Shown piece after piece: positions 9,002 to 16,742 of a DNA stretch of 64,000 nucleotides. Position numbers and translations under genes: made by a program. The notes below the pieces were generated by a model. The model ran no database searches. It saw nothing but the letters and a program-made list of their open reading frames with translations, and was not told where the DNA came from. How positions within the stretch are numbered: position 1 is the stretch's first letter; each line of letters begins with the position of its first letter. The stretch is from Haliea sp. (GTDB taxonomy: Bacteria > Pseudomonadota > Gammaproteobacteria > Pseudomonadales > Halieaceae). The stretch spans positions 1 through 64,000 of the forward strand of contig PKDD01000120.1 of assembly GCA_002862465.1 (NCBI GenBank), read 5' to 3'.

Positions 9002-10456
9002 TTAAACTTCTTCGAAATCCTTTATAGAACAAGCTGCATGTAATTGCTTATAGCGTTTAATACCGCCGGGAAACAGAAACGGCGCATGTCCCGCTTCATT
9101 TCTATAGTAACTGTTGCAGCTGCTATGGCCCCAAGAATATTTTGCATAGTCATCTGCCAACGATTCATTGTAAGCCGTATTGATTTCTGGCTTTACGGTA
9201 ATCGCGTCAACAGAAAGCTCTCGCATCTGGGTCAGCAAATTAACAATGGAACCTACGTTGACTTCAATATTTGTAAAATAAGACGCATTGATTGCCAAGC
9301 CGTTAGGCCCAGCGGCGAAAAAGAAATTTGGAAAGCTCGGCACAGTAATGCCTTTATAAGCCATTGGAGCTTTCTCCATCTCTTCATCTAAGTGCTTCTG
9401 TTGCAAGCCCGTAACCGCAATGCGATCAAAATCAAGAATCCGGTAGCCCGTGCAGTAAATGATGATATCAGCCTCAATCTCCCGCCCGCTGCTCGTTGTG
9501 ATGCCGTGTGGGCGTACACTCTTTAAACCTTCCGCCACCAACTCCACATGCTCCAGATTAAGCGTAGGATAAAATTCGTCGGACATTAACCCACGTTTGC
9601 AGCCATACCGAGAGTTTGGCGTTACCGCTTTACGCAATTCAGGATCATTGATGCTCTCAGCAATAAACTTATGCACACGATCCTCAAACTGCTGCATCCG
9701 CTGATGACCCAGCGTCACGCCCTCCAGCACCACCCCTGCTAAAAGGCTTAGCGAAGCGCGATATAAACGCAGCAGAGGTGGACAATATTTGAATATCGCC
9801 AATACAAAGGGAGAGTATGGCTTGCGGTTACGCCGCATTATCCAGTTCGGAGTGCGCTGTAAGACTGTAAGCTGCCCCGCTAGCTTGGCTACCTGAGGAA
9901 CTATCTGCACCCCTGCAGCCGCCGAACCTACAACGACAACTTTTTTACCCGTGAGATCCACGTCATGTTTCCAGAACGTTGAATGCCATGAGTCGCCCGC
10001 AAAACTTTCGATACCCTCTACGTCAGGGTAAACAGCAGTGTGCTGATTACCCATCGCATTAATAACCGCATTAAAACGATGCTGCTCACCGTCTTGATCA
10101 GTTAGTAACCATGTTTTATCTGGCGAAAAATGCGCGCTCACAATATTAGTATTAAACCGAAAGTGCGAGTCTAAGCCAAATTCGGTCGCACACGATTGCA
10201 GATACGCTTCTATTTCTGATCTCGATGCAAAATTTGAACCCCAGTCTGCATTCGGTCGGTATGAAAACGTATAGGGGTGCGCCCACAAATCACAATCAAG
10301 CCCAGGATAGCTATGTATATGCCATGTTCCCCCAGCCGCATCTGACTTATCAAATATTGTGAAATTATCAAAGCCTTGCGCTATCAGTTCGTGGCCTGCT
10401 GCGATCCCTGCTGGACCGGCTCCGATGACTGCCACGTTAAAATCACTTTTCATCAC
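9002..10456 (-). CDS. Flavin-containing / Baeyer-Villiger-type monooxygenase
   Basis: NADPH- and FAD-dependent oxygenase of the class B flavoprotein group, which inserts oxygen into ketones or oxidises N and S. The FAD-binding GAGPAGIAAG is near the N-terminus, with GGTWHIHSYPGLDCD downstream. The fingerprint region FAGDSWHSTFWKHD matches the FxGxxxH part of the BVMO/FMO signature, although the final residues differ from the classical WP. The NADPH site GSAAAG follows at about 177. The C-terminus resembles the EthA/cyclohexanone monooxygenase-like group. The gene overlaps the upstream quinoprotein by 14 bases, so the two are co-translated. Whether it is a true Baeyer-Villiger enzyme is not settled by sequence. 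Confidence 0.85.
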   Translation of the reverse strand: MMKSDFNVAVIGAGPAGIAAGHELIAQGFDNFTIFDKSDAAGGTWHIHSYPGLDCDLWAHPYTFSYRPNADWGSNFASRSEIEAYLQSCATEFGLDSHFRFNTNIVSAHFSPDKTWLLTDQDGEQHRFNAVINAMGNQHTAVYPDVEGIESFAGDSWHSTFWKHDVDLTGKKVVVVGSAAAGVQIVPQVAKLAGQLTVLQRTPNWIMRRNRKPYSPFVLAIFKYCPPLLRLYRASLSLLAGVVLEGVTLGHQRMQQFEDRVHKFIAESINDPELRKAVTPNSRYGCKRGLMSDEFYPTLNLEHVELVAEGLKSVRPHGITTSSGREIEADIIIYCTGYRILDFDRIAVTGLQQKHLDEEMEKAPMAYKGITVPSFPNFFFAAGPNGLAINASYFTNIEVNVGSIVNLLTQMRELSVDAITVKPEINTAYNESLADDYAKYSWGHSSCNSYYRNEAGHAPFLFPGGIKRYKQLHAACSIKDFEEV

Positions 10457-12143
10457 TATTCACCTCAGCTGTATCTTGTAACGACTCTGCGTCATCCACT
10501 AGCTCAAAAACCATAAAAGCATTTCCACCAATTTGGCTGACTTGCCCGTAGCCAGAGTTGACAAATAGCTGGCGACCATCCAAAAACATACCGCCCATAT
10601 CAATAGCACCGCCCCGCGCATCGATTTCATTCACCGAGTCGTAGTCTCGTACCGAGTCGTATCGCCAGACTTCACTGCCGGTTTCAGCGGAAAATGCTCT
10701 TAAGTAGCCATCCAATGTAGGGGCAAATACCAAGTCTGGCGTTGCAGTAATAGCCGCTGAAAAGCCAACGTGACAGCTGTTAATCTTCTCACCGTCAGCC
10801 ATACAATCACCCGGTGCCGGCGTCACCCAACGCGGCTTGCCGGTGACGATATCCAGCGCCTGCAGTGACGGCATTGGCTTGCCTGAATGACTACTGCCCA
10901 ACACCGCTACGTCCCTATCGCTGATAGGTACATACAATGCCCCACGCGTTTCATCAGCAGCCAAACCAAAATGGACTCCACCTGCTTTTCCGCCCGCGCC
11001 CGCTCGATAGGCCCACACTGTCTCACCGCCAGCGTCTGGGTCAAGCGCAAAAATCCAGCCGCTCTTCTGTCCCGCCAATACATAATCTTTATCATCAACA
11101 CTCACTAAGACGGGTGGAGCGCCAAAATCTAAATCATCGCCTCGCTCGCTCGGGCAGTTGACGTGCCCGGGTATAACGCAGGCAACGTTCCAGGCATCGT
11201 TAGCAAGAAACTGTTGTTTCCACACCATTGCGCCGGTTTCTAGATCATAAGCGATGATGGCGTCACTAGTGTCTGTTGCAGGCGAGGAATAGTTCTCGCC
11301 CGTGCCGACATAGAGTCGTTTGCGTTTAGCATCAACAGTGGGCGCGGACCACACCGGTGCGCCAGAAGGTCCGACATGATCCGGCAGCAGAAATCGCGAT
11401 TCAAAAATCTGAGGTTCTTGTTCAATAGTGAATGCGCGCCAGCGTGGCTCCCAGTCTTCCACAGTAATTGCTAACACTGAGCTGCGAAATGTGCAGCAAG
11501 CGTAAAACGGGTTGACCGCCCAGAATAGTTCCCACGATGAAATCGGCTGATAAATAATGCCGTCGTACTCAGCCGCCGTCCCAGAAATCATAGCCTTTGG
11601 ATGCTCATCAGCTTTGATACGTTTTAGTTCAACACCCGTTTGCAGATCAAGCACTACCACCTCAGCGCTTATAGTTCCAAAATACAACTGCGGCCCATCT
11701 GGCGTCTGCGTAACACGAAAGCCGGTACGCGGCACTGATCCAGCATCATGACGCCATTTTTCACAGCCACTATCCCGACCTAACGCATAGACCGTACCTG
11801 CACCGTCTCCGATGATCACTGTATCACCAGTTACCAGCGGTAGTGTTCGTGGTGACTCTGTATCCGGTATACCAAACACCCATTTCACCCTCAAATTTTG
11901 AATGTTAGCGGCGGTTATGGACGTGTCGTTAGCATCGACAAAACGCTGGTTTTTCTCAGTCTTACTCCAGCCGTTTACTTTTGCATGGACATCGATAATT
12001 TTTTCTTCGCATGGGGCTGCATTTATAACATTGCTGAAAAATACGGCTAAACTCGCAAGCAGTGTCACTATCTTTAGAGGATACCGCGCAGCGCCACTGG
12101 CCATACTTCTCTGTTTTTTTAAAAACATACCTAGCATATTCAT
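10443..12143 (-). CDS. PQQ-type beta-propeller dehydrogenase (polyvinyl-alcohol-dehydrogenase-like)
   Basis: Exported quinoprotein expected to oxidise alcohols in the periplasm. An N-terminal hydrophobic segment (about 22-43, ending NAAPCEE) is a signal peptide. Propeller blades follow, with repeats such as GDGAGTVYALGRDSGCEKW, TGAMVWKQQF and TGSEVWRYDS. A vicinal cysteine pair in FYACCTFRSS recalls the adjacent cysteines of quinoprotein alcohol dehydrogenases. There is no CxxCH, so unlike several PVA dehydrogenases it carries no haem domain and needs a separate electron acceptor, which is not in the window. It ends inside the monooxygenase start (14-base overlap) and begins 3 bases after the HAD gene, so all are probably one transcript. 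Two further Cys in the second half may form a disulfide. Confidence 0.82.
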   Translation of the reverse strand: MNMLGMFLKKQRSMASGAARYPLKIVTLLASLAVFFSNVINAAPCEEKIIDVHAKVNGWSKTEKNQRFVDANDTSITAANIQNLRVKWVFGIPDTESPRTLPLVTGDTVIIGDGAGTVYALGRDSGCEKWRHDAGSVPRTGFRVTQTPDGPQLYFGTISAEVVVLDLQTGVELKRIKADEHPKAMISGTAAEYDGIIYQPISSWELFWAVNPFYACCTFRSSVLAITVEDWEPRWRAFTIEQEPQIFESRFLLPDHVGPSGAPVWSAPTVDAKRKRLYVGTGENYSSPATDTSDAIIAYDLETGAMVWKQQFLANDAWNVACVIPGHVNCPSERGDDLDFGAPPVLVSVDDKDYVLAGQKSGWIFALDPDAGGETVWAYRAGAGGKAGGVHFGLAADETRGALYVPISDRDVAVLGSSHSGKPMPSLQALDIVTGKPRWVTPAPGDCMADGEKINSCHVGFSAAITATPDLVFAPTLDGYLRAFSAETGSEVWRYDSVRDYDSVNEIDARGGAIDMGGMFLDGRQLFVNSGYGQVSQIGGNAFMVFELVDDAESLQDTAEVNSDEK

Positions 12144-12895
12144 CCAACACCCAGCTTTTTAGGGCAGCTTAGCGCTGCCAATGATTCAATTCGAAAATCC
12201 GGCCGCCAGCTCGGCTGCTTAATTTCAGTATGTCGTTTTAATGGGTCGATCAACACAGCTGCCATGCCTGACGCCTTGGCGCCTGCCACATCATGCATGG
12301 GTGCATCACCCACGTAGATTGCGTCAGCAGCATCACATTCGGCTTTGTCCAACGCGATTTGAAAAATACCGATATCGGGCTTACAAGACCCAGCACTTTC
12401 TGAGCTGGTCCAACTATCAATTTCTGTTAGCAAACCGGAGTTTTCTAGGGCTGATACGAGCGGCGCCTCATCAAAATTTGATACAATTTGCACATGCTTA
12501 CCCAAGTCCCTCAGCCCTCTAAGCGTCTCGACACAGTCAGGCCGCAACCGCAATTTGGTTGCGGTGTTATAATTTTGCCTCGCGACGGCCTCGGCAACCA
12601 ACACTTCGTCGGCGTTTGAAGCTGCATCGAAGAAACCATAGCGGTAACAGGCAGCAAAAAACGCATCATGCCGATATGAGGCCTTTCCCATATACTCGAT
12701 ATAGGCTTCTCTGAGACCGCGTTTATACATCGCGCGCAGCGTTTTCTCATCAGCGGATAGCCCAAGCATTTCGGCTAACCACTGTAAATTTTCTAACATT
12801 GGTTGGCGCAGGGATCGCTCGTCGAATAGTGTCCCCGCAAAATCAAACAGTACGGCATGGCAATCAACCACACATTGCTGCACAGACTTGCTCAC
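12140..12895 (-). CDS. HAD-superfamily hydrolase
   Basis: Phosphatase/dehalogenase-type hydrolase. Motif I is FDFAGTLFDE: the nucleophile Asp is present but the second Asp of DxDxT is Ala, as in phosphonatase-type members. Motif II is IVSNFD, the motif III lysine is in CKPDIGIF, and motif IV is YVGDAPMHDVAGA. I chose the GTG at 12895 rather than the track start at 12925 because it overlaps the SDR stop as GTGA, the same coupling seen elsewhere in this operon. The result is 251 residues. Human ACAD10 carries a HAD domain together with APH and ACAD domains, and all three occur here as neighbours. Substrate unknown. Confidence 0.85.
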   Translation of the reverse strand: MSKSVQQCVVDCHAVLFDFAGTLFDERSLRQPMLENLQWLAEMLGLSADEKTLRAMYKRGLREAYIEYMGKASYRHDAFFAACYRYGFFDAASNADEVLVAEAVARQNYNTATKLRLRPDCVETLRGLRDLGKHVQIVSNFDEAPLVSALENSGLLTEIDSWTSSESAGSCKPDIGIFQIALDKAECDAADAIYVGDAPMHDVAGAKASGMAAVLIDPLKRHTEIKQPSWRPDFRIESLAALSCPKKLGVG

Positions 12896-13656
12896 GGTCG
12901 AACGCCGCCATCGACGACGATGCAAGCGCCAGTGGTATAGCTAGAGGCATTCGATGCCAAGTACAACGCTGTACCTACAATTTCTTCGGGCTGGCCAACC
13001 CGCTTGAGCGCAATAGGCTCTTCTACATAAGGCAGCGTGTCGGCATTGCGGACAAAGCCTGCCGCCGCATCCGTGTCGAAGGTACCGCAAACAATACAAT
13101 TAACCTTCACGCCCTGGGCAGCATACTCTTGAGCGGCTGCAGCGGTTAGCGCATTGAGTCCAGATTTAGCGGCACTGTAAACGGACGTTAGTGGGGTCGG
13201 TTTCAATGATGCAATGGAGCTTATATTAATAATAGAGCCACCACCGGTTTTTGCCATTTCAGTGGCAGCAAGCGCGGTTAATCGAAACGGACCCTTTAGA
13301 TTAACATCAACAATTTTGTCAAACAGTGCTTCGCTGGTCTCCAGCAGACTCGGGGCTACCGGCGACATCCCTGCATTATTGATCAAGATATCGATCCGCC
13401 CGTAGTGTTCTTTCGCAGCCTGCACCAGCGCTTCCAGCCCACCCCATTCCCCGACATGACAAGCCACCGCAAGCGCATCGCCACCGGCAGCCCGAATCTC
13501 TGCTGCCAATTGATCACAGGCAGCTTGCTTTCGACTAGCAATAACGACCTTGGCGCCCGCTTTAGCAAACGCCATTGACATGGCCCGACCCAGTCCGCGA
13601 CTTCCTCCGGTTATAATCGTCACTTTGTTGTTTACATCGAAAACATTGGCCACCAT
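12892..13656 (-). CDS. Short-chain dehydrogenase/reductase
   Basis: NAD(P)-dependent oxidoreductase of the classical SDR family. The cofactor glycine motif is TGGSRGLG (about 16-23), the structural motif NNAG, the catalytic Ser lies in INISSIAS, and the Tyr/Lys pair is in YSAAK. The end GACIVVDGGVRP is typical. The ATG at 13656 is chosen because AAAGGAGGAATA stands directly before it; the track start at 13680 adds eight residues and runs into the kinase gene. The operon position, between an APH-like kinase and a HAD enzyme, suggests that it interconverts a hydroxy and oxo group on the CoA-bound intermediate, as LvaD does in levulinate catabolism. That role is inferred. Confidence 0.9.
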   Translation of the reverse strand: MVANVFDVNNKVTIITGGSRGLGRAMSMAFAKAGAKVVIASRKQAACDQLAAEIRAAGGDALAVACHVGEWGGLEALVQAAKEHYGRIDILINNAGMSPVAPSLLETSEALFDKIVDVNLKGPFRLTALAATEMAKTGGGSIINISSIASLKPTPLTSVYSAAKSGLNALTAAAAQEYAAQGVKVNCIVCGTFDTDAAAGFVRNADTLPYVEEPIALKRVGQPEEIVGTALYLASNASSYTTGACIVVDGGVRP

Positions 13657-13669
13657 TATTCCTCCTTTG

Positions 13670-14719
13670 TCAGCGTGCAAAGCGTTCTGCGCGTAATAAC
13701 AACTGATCTACAACAAATCCAAATATTTCGTGATTGGGGTTATTTGATTTTCCAGCAAGAAATGTGGCGTAGCTGGCTTCTAATATTATCGCTAGTTTCC
13801 ATGCTGCAAATACCTGATACCACTGTAAATCGTCTACATTCCGCCCAGTTAAATCAACGTATCGCTGTACTAACGTCTGCGGTCTCTGGCAATATTGCGC
13901 ATCCATTCCACCCTCTGTGCCAGGGGCGGCGATCGCGATTAAATTGCCTTCTTCAGGCCAAAAAGTGAGCGCCCACGCCAAATCAATTAAAGGATCACCT
14001 ACCGTAGTCATCTCAAAATCCATCAAGCTTAAGACCCGAATTGGAAAGTCTTTACTCAGCATCACGTTGTCGAGTTTATAGTCTCCATGCATCACGGTAA
14101 GTTCATGATCAGCGGGTCTGTTTCTCGCTAGCCATTGGGACACTGAATCTATCACCGGCAGCTCTCTGCAGGCATACGAACCATACTGCTGTAACCAACG
14201 ATCTACCTGCCTAGCTAGATAGTTTTCAGGCTTGGAAAGACTGGCTATCTCGCTATTGCGCCAATCGAAAGCATGAAGCTCCACCAGTGAGTCGATCAAG
14301 TCTGTGCCAATACTGCTTTGCTGCGCTGGCGCCAGCTGGTAATTCTGCGGGAGACGCCGACGCACAACCGTACCATCGATGAACGCCATGACATAAAACG
14401 GCGCGTCGGCAATCTCGCGATCATCACAGGCACCAAATACCTGCGGCACCCGCACCGCACTTGATTGCAACGCTGCGATTATTTGGAACTCACGCAACAC
14501 ATCGTGGGCAGAGTCCGAAACCAACACCTTCGGGGCTTTACGAATCACCAAACGCTGCTCACCGCGCAGGAGTTGGTAAATCTCGCAAGAACCGCCACCA
14601 CGAATAGGGGTCAAAGTTGGAGTTTGGTTGTCGCCGAACAGTGCATCCAGCCACGCACTCGCAGCCGACACATTGATACCAGCTGCCGTATCGGTGTGGG
14701 CATTGGCACCTGAACTCAC
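13670..14719 (-). CDS. APH-like phosphotransferase of the ACAD10/11 (LvaA) type
   Basis: Kinase-fold protein of the aminoglycoside phosphotransferase family. The catalytic loop is MHGDYKLDNVML and the metal-binding DFE motif is LMDFEMTTVGDPLIDLAW. The N-lobe carries IRGGGSCEIYQL and the lysine in LVIRKAPK. This subgroup occurs next to, or fused with, acyl-CoA dehydrogenases and phosphorylates the hydroxyl of 4-hydroxyacyl-CoAs rather than antibiotics. The GTG start overlaps the upstream ACAD stop as GTGA, giving translational coupling. No LvaB-like small partner is seen. Antibiotic resistance is unlikely given the context. Confidence 0.87.
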   Translation of the reverse strand: MSSGANAHTDTAAGINVSAASAWLDALFGDNQTPTLTPIRGGGSCEIYQLLRGEQRLVIRKAPKVLVSDSAHDVLREFQIIAALQSSAVRVPQVFGACDDREIADAPFYVMAFIDGTVVRRRLPQNYQLAPAQQSSIGTDLIDSLVELHAFDWRNSEIASLSKPENYLARQVDRWLQQYGSYACRELPVIDSVSQWLARNRPADHELTVMHGDYKLDNVMLSKDFPIRVLSLMDFEMTTVGDPLIDLAWALTFWPEEGNLIAIAAPGTEGGMDAQYCQRPQTLVQRYVDLTGRNVDDLQWYQVFAAWKLAIILEASYATFLAGKSNNPNHEIFGFVVDQLLLRAERFAR

Positions 14720-16008
14720 GCCGAAGTATCCAGTAAATGTCCAAACCGCTTGAGTATAATCGCCTTTCGTGTAGGGATATGCTCACTGGGCCACCCTTCT
14801 ACAGCTTCCACATGTTTCAGTGCGGCTTTTGCAATTGCAACTTTATGCACTTCATTGGCGCCGTCTACAAGCGGTGTCATGCGGGCTGAGCGATACATCA
14901 TTTCAAGCGGCATATCGCAGCTATAGCCCAAAGAGCCATGAACCTGCAACGCCCTATCAACCACATTACACACGACTCTCGCGTTATAGACTTTAGCCAT
15001 GGCGATCTCAGTACGCGCTGCTGCGTTGCCTAACTGATCCATAGTCCAGGCCGCTTTTAACGTAAGCAGTTTGGCTGTTTCTATATCAATTCTAGATTCT
15101 GCAATATAGTCCTGCACCATCTGATGCTGGCTGTAAGACTTGCCAAAAGAAAACCGTGATTTTGTACGTTCACACATCATTTCAAACGCTCGGTCGGCCT
15201 CGCCTAGCCAGCGTGCCGCGTGATGAATTCGCCCGGGGCCCAGCCTGACCTGCGACAAAATAAAGCCGCCGCCAACCTCACCAATCAAGTTTTCTTTTGG
15301 CACCCTAACATTCTCTAGTAGCACTTCGGCATGGTTACCATTGCTGCCATATTCACTGTGCGGGTGGTGCATCGTTGGAATATCACGCAGTATTTCCAAT
15401 CCGGGCGTGCCTTTCTCTACCACTATCATCGAACAGCGACGATGCACTGGTGCCTCAGAATCTGTCACTAACATAAAAATAATGAAGTCAGCTCTGGACG
15501 CATTGGTAATCATCCATTTGCGGCCATTGATCACCCACTCATCACCTTCTAACACCGCGGTACTTTGAATTTGCGTGGGGTCAGTTCCCGCTACCCATGG
15601 CTCAGTAATCGCAAAGGAGCTGCGAATGTCACCGTTTAAATTAGGCCACAACCAGCGTTCCTTTTGCGCCTCTGTGCCTCCCTCAGCCAGCAACTCTGCA
15701 TTGCCTGAATCGGGGGCCATATTGCCAAACACTTCCTGAGCGAATGGCACTCTGCCAGTGATGAAATTCATCTGGGCCAGAGGCAATTGACCGAAACCTT
15801 GGCCGCCCAGCTCCTTCTCTAGGTGACAGGCCCATAAACCTTGATCACGCACTTTTTGCTTTAGCGGAGCGAGCACTTCTTGTTCCCATACTTTCTCGTC
15901 AAGACAGTCATATAAGGGCTCTAACGGCTCTAGTTCTTCCTGCACAAAGTCACTTATCCAGGTGAGCTTAGCTTGGAATTCCGGTTCGGGGGTAAAGTTT
16001 ATTGTCAT
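14716..16008 (-). CDS. Acyl-CoA dehydrogenase, ACAD10/11 (LvaC)-like
   Basis: FAD-dependent acyl-CoA dehydrogenase fold, 430 residues. The flavin-contact segment reads SSFAITEPWVAGTDPTQI. The central region has WVINGRKWMITNA, and a later helix has ALQVHGSLGYSCDMPLEMMYR. Near the C-terminus DGANEVHKVAIAK takes the place of the usual catalytic Glu loop and matches the DGP-EVH signature of ACAD10/11 proteins. It is the first gene of a minus-strand operon that continues with kinase, SDR, HAD, quinoprotein and monooxygenase. With the kinase it probably converts 4-phosphoacyl-CoA to an intermediate for beta-oxidation. The promoter lies in the shared region with the divergent TetR gene. Confidence 0.9.
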   Translation of the reverse strand: MTINFTPEPEFQAKLTWISDFVQEELEPLEPLYDCLDEKVWEQEVLAPLKQKVRDQGLWACHLEKELGGQGFGQLPLAQMNFITGRVPFAQEVFGNMAPDSGNAELLAEGGTEAQKERWLWPNLNGDIRSSFAITEPWVAGTDPTQIQSTAVLEGDEWVINGRKWMITNASRADFIIFMLVTDSEAPVHRRCSMIVVEKGTPGLEILRDIPTMHHPHSEYGSNGNHAEVLLENVRVPKENLIGEVGGGFILSQVRLGPGRIHHAARWLGEADRAFEMMCERTKSRFSFGKSYSQHQMVQDYIAESRIDIETAKLLTLKAAWTMDQLGNAAARTEIAMAKVYNARVVCNVVDRALQVHGSLGYSCDMPLEMMYRSARMTPLVDGANEVHKVAIAKAALKHVEAVEGWPSEHIPTRKAIILKRFGHLLDTSA

Positions 16009-16060
16009 AAATTTGACCTTTAACGATTTACATTAAAATAAAACATCATTAAGATAACAG

Positions 16061-16085
16061 CGTTACTTTAACAAGGCAAGTAACG
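16061..16085. promoter_or_regulatory. Palindromic candidate TetR operator
   Basis: CGTTACTT and AAGTAACG form a perfect 8-base inverted repeat around a 9-base centre. It lies in the 119-base region between the divergent acyl-CoA dehydrogenase and TetR genes, 43 bases before the TetR start. Size, symmetry and position fit a TetR dimer site that could govern both directions. Confidence 0.65.
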
Positions 16086-16127
16086 TAAAAAGCAACCAAA
16101 AAATCATGCCTCAATGACAATTAGCTA

Positions 16128-16742
16128 ATGGCGAAACCGTTACTTTCTAAAGAGCAAATCCTCAACGGCGCACTTAGCTTGCTCGCCAGCGATGGCGAAG
16201 ATGCGCTTAGTGCCAGAAGGCTGGCGGCCTACATGAAATGCTCACCCAATACGCTTTATCAGCAAGTGGGCCCCCGGGATGCATTGATATGTGAATTGCT
16301 TGCGCGGCAGTTCGCCACAGCAGGGTGCAATTTTCATGCTGGCAAAACATGGCAAGACTCCGCTCACGCTTGGTGCATTGCTCTACGGAGGGCGCTCGTC
16401 GCCAATCCTGTATTAACACGCTTGATGACAGTAGAACATCGTGAACTTGTCGTCGAAGATGCCAATGCCCTATTAAAGTCGCTGACCCATCAGGGCTTAC
16501 AGAAAGAACTCGCGCTACGCGCTTGCAAAGCGCTGACGCACATAGTGCTGGGCCTGTGCTTTACCGAATTACAAATACCCAAAGACTACCAGCAGCAACG
16601 ACGCGGCAAGCCCAATCACATAGATGTGGATGATTTGCTAATGGCCAACAAAAGCGACGCATCCGCAGCGGTGCCGGAAACGTTTGATCAAACCATACGC
16701 TGGACAATTGCTGGCATTTCTAGTGAGGAGGCAGCACTATGA
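16128..16742 (+). CDS. TetR-family transcriptional regulator
   Basis: A 204-residue one-component regulator. The N-terminal helix-turn-helix is clear: LSKEQILNGALSLLASDG, then LSARRLAAYMKCSPNTLYQQVGPRDALI. The C-terminal ligand domain is variable, with two Cys and a Gln-rich PKDYQQQRRGKP loop. It is divergent from the ACAD operon and overlaps the following hydrolase gene as ATGA, so it is co-transcribed with it and the DUF1214 pair. I infer that it represses the whole island and responds to a pathway acyl-CoA or substrate. The palindrome at 16061-16085 is the likely binding site. Confidence 0.88.
   Translation: MAKPLLSKEQILNGALSLLASDGEDALSARRLAAYMKCSPNTLYQQVGPRDALICELLARQFATAGCNFHAGKTWQDSAHAWCIALRRALVANPVLTRLMTVEHRELVVEDANALLKSLTHQGLQKELALRACKALTHIVLGLCFTELQIPKDYQQQRRGKPNHIDVDDLLMANKSDASAAVPETFDQTIRWTIAGISSEEAAL

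Noticed and set aside
13670-14719. Aminoglycoside resistance gene
   Set aside because: The kinase fold matches APH, but coupling to an acyl-CoA dehydrogenase and lva-type context point to acyl-CoA metabolism.
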